DNA from: JAEXNA01 sp050486105
GTDB taxonomy: Bacteria > Vulcanimicrobiota > Xenobia > Xenobiales > JADMJV01
DNA: 17,998 nt
Reading direction: 5' to 3'
Assembly: GCA_050486105.1 (NCBI GenBank)
Contig: JBJHCR010000105.1
Span: 1 to 17,998 of the forward strand
Under the pieces are notes generated by a model. It saw only the letters and a program-made list of their open reading frames with translations, made no database searches and had not been told where the DNA came from. Both the position numbers and the translations under genes were made by a program. Positions 14,272-17,998 of the stretch are shown here, piece after piece (position 1 is the first letter of the stretch; each line of letters opens with the position of its first letter).

Positions 14272-16504
14272 AGGACTGAACGCTGCTATCGATCGCCCCT
14301 GAAGTCAAGTTTACCGGCGTGCCGCCGGAGACCGGGACTCGCCAAAGGTTGCCGCCTTGACGATAAAAGGCATAATCGGCATCAGGCGAGAGCTTAGGTT
14401 GGCTGATTCCCCCAAGCTCTAGAATCACTACCTCGGGCCCGACGACCCCTCCTGCATAGCTTCTCACGCAAAGCCTTATGGGACTGGCTTCATCGGGCCT
14501 ATACGAGTAAGTCAATGCCCGTCCATTCGCGGCCCATGCCGGCCTGCTGACGTTATAGCCGCTCGTCAGCAAGACTTCCGTGGACAGGGCATCCCGTAAG
14601 GAAAGGGAAAATTGCTTTGGTGGGCCCTCCACCACTTCCAGTCGCTCTAGAAAGCGTCCAAAAATGGAAGGATGATAGATGCGATTCCGGGTGCCGCTTT
14701 CCACCGTCCCCCCAGGGGTATCGATGATCGATGGCGGCAGTCCCACAATGTTGCCAGTGCGAAACACCTCTTCGAAACCGGGAGAAGGACGATATGGCCC
14801 TAAGGAAGGATGATTGGCCATGGGCGTCGGCTGGTAAACCTCGTAGCTCAATCGAAACCGTTGTGCTGGGTCTGAGGTATCCCATTGCCAGGAACTCCGC
14901 CGTCTCAAGGTATTCGTAACTACCGCGCGTTGTCCACTATTAAGATGCATGATCTCCAGTACATGACGGGCTCTCGAACTCACACCCGAACTAAATTCCC
15001 AATAACCGTCCCCATCATCCGTACCACTATGGTACGTAGGAGTTTTGTAAGGAAAATCCACCGTTCCTTGATCGTAGACGTAAGCCACAAACTGGTACAG
15101 CGGGTCGAAAGCCACCAGTCCTGGAGCCGCCGGCAATTCCACCAGCATATCGAAGCCGGTGCCGTCGGCGTTACGGGTGTACATTCGATGCACCCCATCG
15201 ATCTCCGAGAATGTGTAAAGGCGAGTGCCATCGTTAGAGAAGAACGGATCGACTTCGGGAATCTCAGGGTCGCTGACTTGAACCAAACTCGAGGCCTCGA
15301 TGGTTGCCAGATAGATGCTCTGGTCCAAAGTCTGGATGGCGATGCGGGGGGTTCCCAGAGTCTTGAACAGCGGCAGAAGTCCAGCTCCTGACCGGGCCGT
15401 ATCTTCGCCCCCGTCGCGGTTGAAGACCCGGATCTCGAACTCATACTCGGTGTCAGCCGGAGCTGAAGGAGGGGGGCGCCAACTCACCACACTGTTCCAG
15501 ACCGGGCTACCTGAGTGGGCTTGGTGTGGACGATAGGCCATTCTCCCACTGGAGCGAAAAGCACTGAAGCGCCCTTCTTCCGCACCGCCGGTGGTCGCCG
15601 TTGCCGTCACCTCGTAGAAGAGTGGCCCACCGCTGGGGTCTTCGGCGCGAATATCAAAGGTAGCCAGGGAGTACTCTACATAGTTGTCTCCCTTCTGTTC
15701 CGGATGGATCTGGGTGTAGTTGAGACCCACACCTCCGTGGTCGATGCCATCGACCTTGCTCGGAAGGAAGCCGACTCCAAGGATCCTAGGCGAACCGCCG
15801 CTCATACCTACGTCCAAGTCGAGTTTGGCTACCTCGGTTGGCGCTTCCCCCCCTGGACCGAGAACACCAGCAGGAGTCAAGAATTCTTGCACGCGAACCC
15901 CACCAGAGCGGCTGACCCACACAGTGAAGGGGTCTGTAACCTGTTGCAGACCTGCCAGACCACCACCCCCTCCACCGGTCCGAAAGGCGGTGCCTACGAC
16001 CAGGGGAAACTGACCCTCAACACTGGGTATATTGGGACTAAAGGCCGTCCCATCGGGTCGAAAAAAAATAGTGAATTGATCCTCAATTGACGCTTCCCAG
16101 GTCGGTGATAGGTCCAGGCTTGCAAGGGTAGGAGGAGTGATGGCCCCCGCCCAGCCACCGACGAAGATATAGGCTTGGAAGTCCCCCTCGTAACCGTGAA
16201 CCTTCTGGACCTGACCGAGCTGCTCGCCCCGACGAGTCACTGCCGAGCGGGAGAACTGGATATTCCCTTCATTCGGGAGACAGTAGGCTGTGAGAGAACC
16301 GGTCCTCTGAGCTTCTGCGCGGGCAGCGCGAAGATCTGCAGCGATGGTATAGGCGAGCCCTCTTGGACCTTCTTGCTGTATGCTCCGTTTCAGAGAAACT
16401 GTCGTCAGAGCGACAAAAATTCCGAACATGAAGAATACAACGATGATCTCCATCAAGGAGAATCCTCGCTCGATATAATTTCGACGAGATCTCAGGCCTG
16501 CCAA
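14255..16504 (-). CDS. Giant GspH-like pseudopilin fused to Ig-like and TolB-like beta-propeller domains
   Basis: A 749-residue prepilin, about four times the usual length. The signal is RRNYIERG|FSLMEIIVVFFMFGIFVAL: cut after Gly14, Glu19 at +5. Residues 50-230 have GspH/FimT character (ADLRAARAEAQRTG, then beta strands with IFFRPDGTAF) and a poly-Gly loop at 177-182. Residues about 255-365 look like a cadherin/Ig-type sandwich (LATFDIRAEDPSGGPLFYEV; EYEFEIRVFNRDGGED). Residues about 385-749 resemble TolB/PD40 beta-propeller blades: VDPFFSNDGTRLYTFSE, RMYTRNADGTG, SRPAWAANGRALTYSY and PKLSPDADYAFYRQGGNLWRV. The TTG start has AAAGGGAG five bases upstream. It is the first gene of the overlapping operon. 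The propeller would sit in the periplasm or outside the cell as a binding or recognition module; that role is inference. Confidence 0.85.
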   Translation of the reverse strand: MAGLRSRRNYIERGFSLMEIIVVFFMFGIFVALTTVSLKRSIQQEGPRGLAYTIAADLRAARAEAQRTGSLTAYCLPNEGNIQFSRSAVTRRGEQLGQVQKVHGYEGDFQAYIFVGGWAGAITPPTLASLDLSPTWEASIEDQFTIFFRPDGTAFSPNIPSVEGQFPLVVGTAFRTGGGGGGLAGLQQVTDPFTVWVSRSGGVRVQEFLTPAGVLGPGGEAPTEVAKLDLDVGMSGGSPRILGVGFLPSKVDGIDHGGVGLNYTQIHPEQKGDNYVEYSLATFDIRAEDPSGGPLFYEVTATATTGGAEEGRFSAFRSSGRMAYRPHQAHSGSPVWNSVVSWRPPPSAPADTEYEFEIRVFNRDGGEDTARSGAGLLPLFKTLGTPRIAIQTLDQSIYLATIEASSLVQVSDPEIPEVDPFFSNDGTRLYTFSEIDGVHRMYTRNADGTGFDMLVELPAAPGLVAFDPLYQFVAYVYDQGTVDFPYKTPTYHSGTDDGDGYWEFSSGVSSRARHVLEIMHLNSGQRAVVTNTLRRRSSWQWDTSDPAQRFRLSYEVYQPTPMANHPSLGPYRPSPGFEEVFRTGNIVGLPPSIIDTPGGTVESGTRNRIYHPSIFGRFLERLEVVEGPPKQFSLSLRDALSTEVLLTSGYNVSRPAWAANGRALTYSYRPDEASPIRLCVRSYAGGVVGPEVVILELGGISQPKLSPDADYAFYRQGGNLWRVPVSGGTPVNLTSGAIDSSVQSYDITR

Positions 16505-16509
16505 TTTGA

Positions 16510-16517
16510 CTCCCTTT
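16510..16517 (-). promoter_or_regulatory. Ribosome binding site for the giant pseudopilin gene
   Basis: AAAGGGAG lies five bases before the TTG at 16504. It decides the start in the absence of an ATG upstream of the prepilin signal. Confidence 0.7.
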
Positions 16518-16560
16518 GCCCTTCAGTCAGTGTCTTTAACCAGAATGGTCCCCAGTCCTC

Positions 16561-16589
16561 ATAATAGCAGAGATTTCCACGATTTCCAG
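16561..16589 (-). promoter_or_regulatory. Candidate promoter of the pseudopilin-gspF operon
   Basis: On the minus strand there is TATTAT (5 of 6 to the -10 consensus) at 16561-16566. CTGGAA (3 of 6 to -35) lies 17 bases upstream. It would give a leader of about 50 bases before the TTG start. The 118-base gap contains no other clear signal. Confidence 0.35.
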
Positions 16590-16622
16590 CCCAAGAGCGA
16601 AACCCGGCCCGGACCGGAGGGC

Positions 16623-17090
16623 TCATGCTCTTCCGGAGCTTACCATCTCAGACTCGGATGGAGTAGGGCAACAAGGAACGTCCCGGGCCTTCTTGGGGAC
16701 AGAAAAGGTCAGCTCGTGCTTGGCTCCTTCGTCCATCACTGCCAAGACAGTCACTCCGAGAACGTGTTCACGATTGTCAAATTTCAGGGAACCTTCGGCA
16801 CCGAGTTCTGCCAGCAACAAATCTTCTGAACCTTGAACTCGTTTCACCTGACCATTCCGACTAAAAATGCGAAACTCTCCTTTACCAGGATGACAAAGGA
16901 GAACCTCTTCGGGCTCAACGGATAGGACAGCTGCCCCAACCAGATCGTCTTTGAGCGCCTGCAAACATTGATGAGCAGCTCGATAAGCCTGACTGACAGG
17001 GTCGGAAGCTTCGGTCTCTATGAGACCTAGGTACTCAAGTGCCTGTATACCCCAGGCGAAGAACATGAAATAGGCCACGTCTTTTATCAT
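16623..17090 (-). CDS. Unrecognised small protein, possibly a divergent pseudopilin
   Basis: From the ATG at 17090 the protein has 155 residues; a TTG at 17135 would give 170, and neither start has a good ribosome site. I do not recognise the family. Its N-terminus contains a hydrophobic helix (VAYFMFFAWGIQALEYLGL). A helix with AYRAAHQCLQALKDDLVGA follows, then alternating strands (EEVLLCHPGKGEFRIFSRNG, LKFDNREHVLGVTVLAVMDE). This order recalls GspJ/GspH-type pseudopilin bodies, but the basic-Gly-Phe-xxx-Glu peptidase site is absent. The C-terminal 20 residues look disordered. It is transcribed toward, and ends 118 bases before, the pseudopilin operon. It could belong to that system as a non-processed component (inference), or be an unrelated membrane-anchored protein. 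Confidence 0.6.
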   Translation of the reverse strand: MIKDVAYFMFFAWGIQALEYLGLIETEASDPVSQAYRAAHQCLQALKDDLVGAAVLSVEPEEVLLCHPGKGEFRIFSRNGQVKRVQGSEDLLLAELGAEGSLKFDNREHVLGVTVLAVMDEGAKHELTFSVPKKARDVPCCPTPSESEMVSSGRA

Positions 17091-17114
17091 TAAGTACCGG
17101 AGTGGCGTTGTCAA
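17086..17114 (-). promoter_or_regulatory. Candidate sigma-70-type promoter overlapping the start of the small gene
   Basis: On the minus strand a perfect TTGACA (17109-17114) is followed after 17 bases by AATGAT (17086-17091, 4 of 6). If used, transcription would begin near 17079, next to an in-frame GTG at 17078. That would imply a leaderless message and make both longer starts wrong. It may be coincidence, since the -10 overlaps the ATG at 17090. Confidence 0.3.
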
Positions 17115-17169
17115 TCGATAGAATGGCTGGTCCAAGGAAGATCAAATCGCTTGTGAGAAGGCGAGCCCC

Positions 17170-17880
17170 GTGTTCAACATACTCCTAACTTGCGAACATG
17201 GTGGGAATGAAGTCCCCGCCGAGTATCAGCATCTATTTGAGAACTCTCGACACGTGCTCGAAACTCACCGCGGGTACGATATTGGGATCTTGCCCTTTGC
17301 GGAATCCATGGCTAGAAAACTCCAAGCTCCGTTGATCAGTTCAACCGTAAGTCGTCTCCTGGTAGAGTTGAACCGGTCCCTAGGCCATCATCAACTCTTC
17401 TCTGAGTTCAGCGAGAAGCTCCCTGAAAGCTCCAGGAAGAAGCTCCTAGAGAAGTACTATTTTCCCCATCGCGCTACTGTGGTTCATGCTGTTGAACGAG
17501 CTCTCGAATACGGACAGGTCTTCCATGTCACTGTTCACAGCTTTACGCCCGAACTCAACGGTCAGGTACGCAATGCTGATTTAACTCTGCTTTACGACTA
17601 TAGACGTAAAGCAGAACGCCGAGTCGCCGAACTTTGGCAGGAGCAGCTCTCCTCGACCCTTCCCGTCAAGGTCCGTCGCAACTACCCATACCGTGGTCAC
17701 ACCGACGGTCTAACGACCGCTCTGAGAAAGCGATGGTCCGAAAAAGACTACATTGGAATCTGCATTGAACTCAATCAGAAGCACTTGTTGGCCGACCCAC
17801 CCAAGAACTGGCCGGAAGCCGTTTCTGAAAGCCTGGTAGAGGCTCTAAGACTTTTCTTCCAAAATCGAAATCAAGGCTAA
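17170..17880 (+). CDS. N-formylglutamate amidohydrolase family protein
   Basis: A 236-residue member of the N-formylglutamate amidohydrolase (HutG/FGase) family, zinc-dependent enzymes that hydrolyse N-formyl-L-glutamate or related N-acyl compounds. Family blocks appear in order: LLTCEHGGNEVP (5-16), THRGYDIGILPFA, STVSRLLVELNRS, FHVTVHSFTPELNG, ADLTLLYD, RRNYPYRGHTDGLTTALR and YIGICIELNQ. The CEHGG, TVHSF and GHTDG blocks hold the likely metal and substrate residues. The GTG start has AAGG eight bases upstream. No other histidine-degradation gene is nearby, so the substrate could be something other than formylglutamate. It is cytoplasmic, with no signal peptide. It diverges from the small pseudopilin-like gene, and its TAA stop overlaps the stop of the convergent ferredoxin gene. 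Confidence 0.88.
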   Translation: MFNILLTCEHGGNEVPAEYQHLFENSRHVLETHRGYDIGILPFAESMARKLQAPLISSTVSRLLVELNRSLGHHQLFSEFSEKLPESSRKKLLEKYYFPHRATVVHAVERALEYGQVFHVTVHSFTPELNGQVRNADLTLLYDYRRKAERRVAELWQEQLSSTLPVKVRRNYPYRGHTDGLTTALRKRWSEKDYIGICIELNQKHLLADPPKNWPEAVSESLVEALRLFFQNRNQG

Positions 17881-17998
17881 AGGTCTAGCTCCAGGACTTC
17901 TATCCCGTCCTTAGGGTGTGAACAGCAGAGTAAGACGTGACCTACATCCGGAGAAAAAGACGGCTCTTCGAAATAGGTGACCTCACCGGCAATGAGCT
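17877..17998 (-). CDS. C-terminal part of a probable 2Fe-2S ferredoxin (runs off the window)
   Basis: The last 39 codons of a minus-strand gene that enters from the right edge. The visible part reads IAGEVTYFEEPSFSPDV, then GHVLLCCSHPKDGIEVLELDL. It follows the end of plant/cyanobacterial-type ferredoxins, where the fourth cluster Cys lies in a GxVLxCxxxP motif after a GxVxxxExxFxxD stretch. Here the ligand would be the first or second Cys of LLCCSHP. The other three cluster cysteines lie outside the window. The TAG stop (17877-17879) overlaps the TAA of the convergent amidohydrolase gene. Confidence 0.62.
   Translation of the reverse strand, partial: LIAGEVTYFEEPSFSPDVGHVLLCCSHPKDGIEVLELDL

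Noticed and set aside
15515..16090. A 191-codon plus-strand open frame
   Set aside because: Antisense shadow of the giant pseudopilin gene, without a ribosome site or known domain.
16590..16622. GC-rich palindromic stretch after the small pseudopilin-like gene
   Set aside because: CCGG-type self-complementarity gives only short stems and no T-run follows, so a terminator call is not justified.

Overview
The window suggests a diderm bacterium of moderate GC content that is not one of the well-studied proteobacteria. Three things support this. There is a TolC-type outer-membrane channel. There is an outer-membrane beta-barrel protein with an N-terminal S-layer-homology (SLH) domain, an envelope design known from Cyanobacteria and relatives, Deinococcus-Thermus, Negativicutes and several candidate phyla. 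Start codons are mostly non-ATG, with many GTG and TTG. I cannot assign a phylum from the sequence alone. I saw no tRNA, rRNA, CRISPR array, insertion sequence or phage gene, and no gene-free stretch exceeds 300 bases.

Layout. Positions 95-1192 (minus) hold two tandem paralogues with degenerate GGDEF domains that have lost the catalytic signature. Positions 1317-5187 (minus) hold dnaE, the replicative polymerase alpha subunit, preceded by a small zinc-ribbon gene. From about 5282 to 11401 (plus) lie a TolC-family channel, a subtilisin-like protease that ends in a strong intrinsic terminator, and an SLH-domain porin. From 11407 to 16504 (minus) lies a tightly overlapping five-gene operon of type II secretion/type IV pilus character: a 749-residue prepilin fused to Ig-like and TolB-like beta-propeller domains, a PilV/GspI-like prepilin with an Ig-like tail, a GspJ/PilW-like prepilin, a PilX/GspK-like prepilin without Glu+5, and a short GspF/PilC inner-membrane protein. 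Just upstream on the same strand is a small unrecognised gene whose body resembles a pseudopilin. The window closes with an N-formylglutamate amidohydrolase-family gene (plus) and the C-terminal end of a probable 2Fe-2S ferredoxin (minus), whose stop codon overlaps that of its neighbour.

How they fit together. The pseudopilin operon could build a periplasmic pseudopilus or the tip of a thin filament, using GspF as platform. No ATPase, secretin or prepilin peptidase is present here, so those must be supplied from elsewhere. The most interesting element is this operon, in particular the pseudopilin carrying a beta-propeller. The tandem dead GGDEF proteins and the protease with no visible signal peptide and an inserted helical segment come next.
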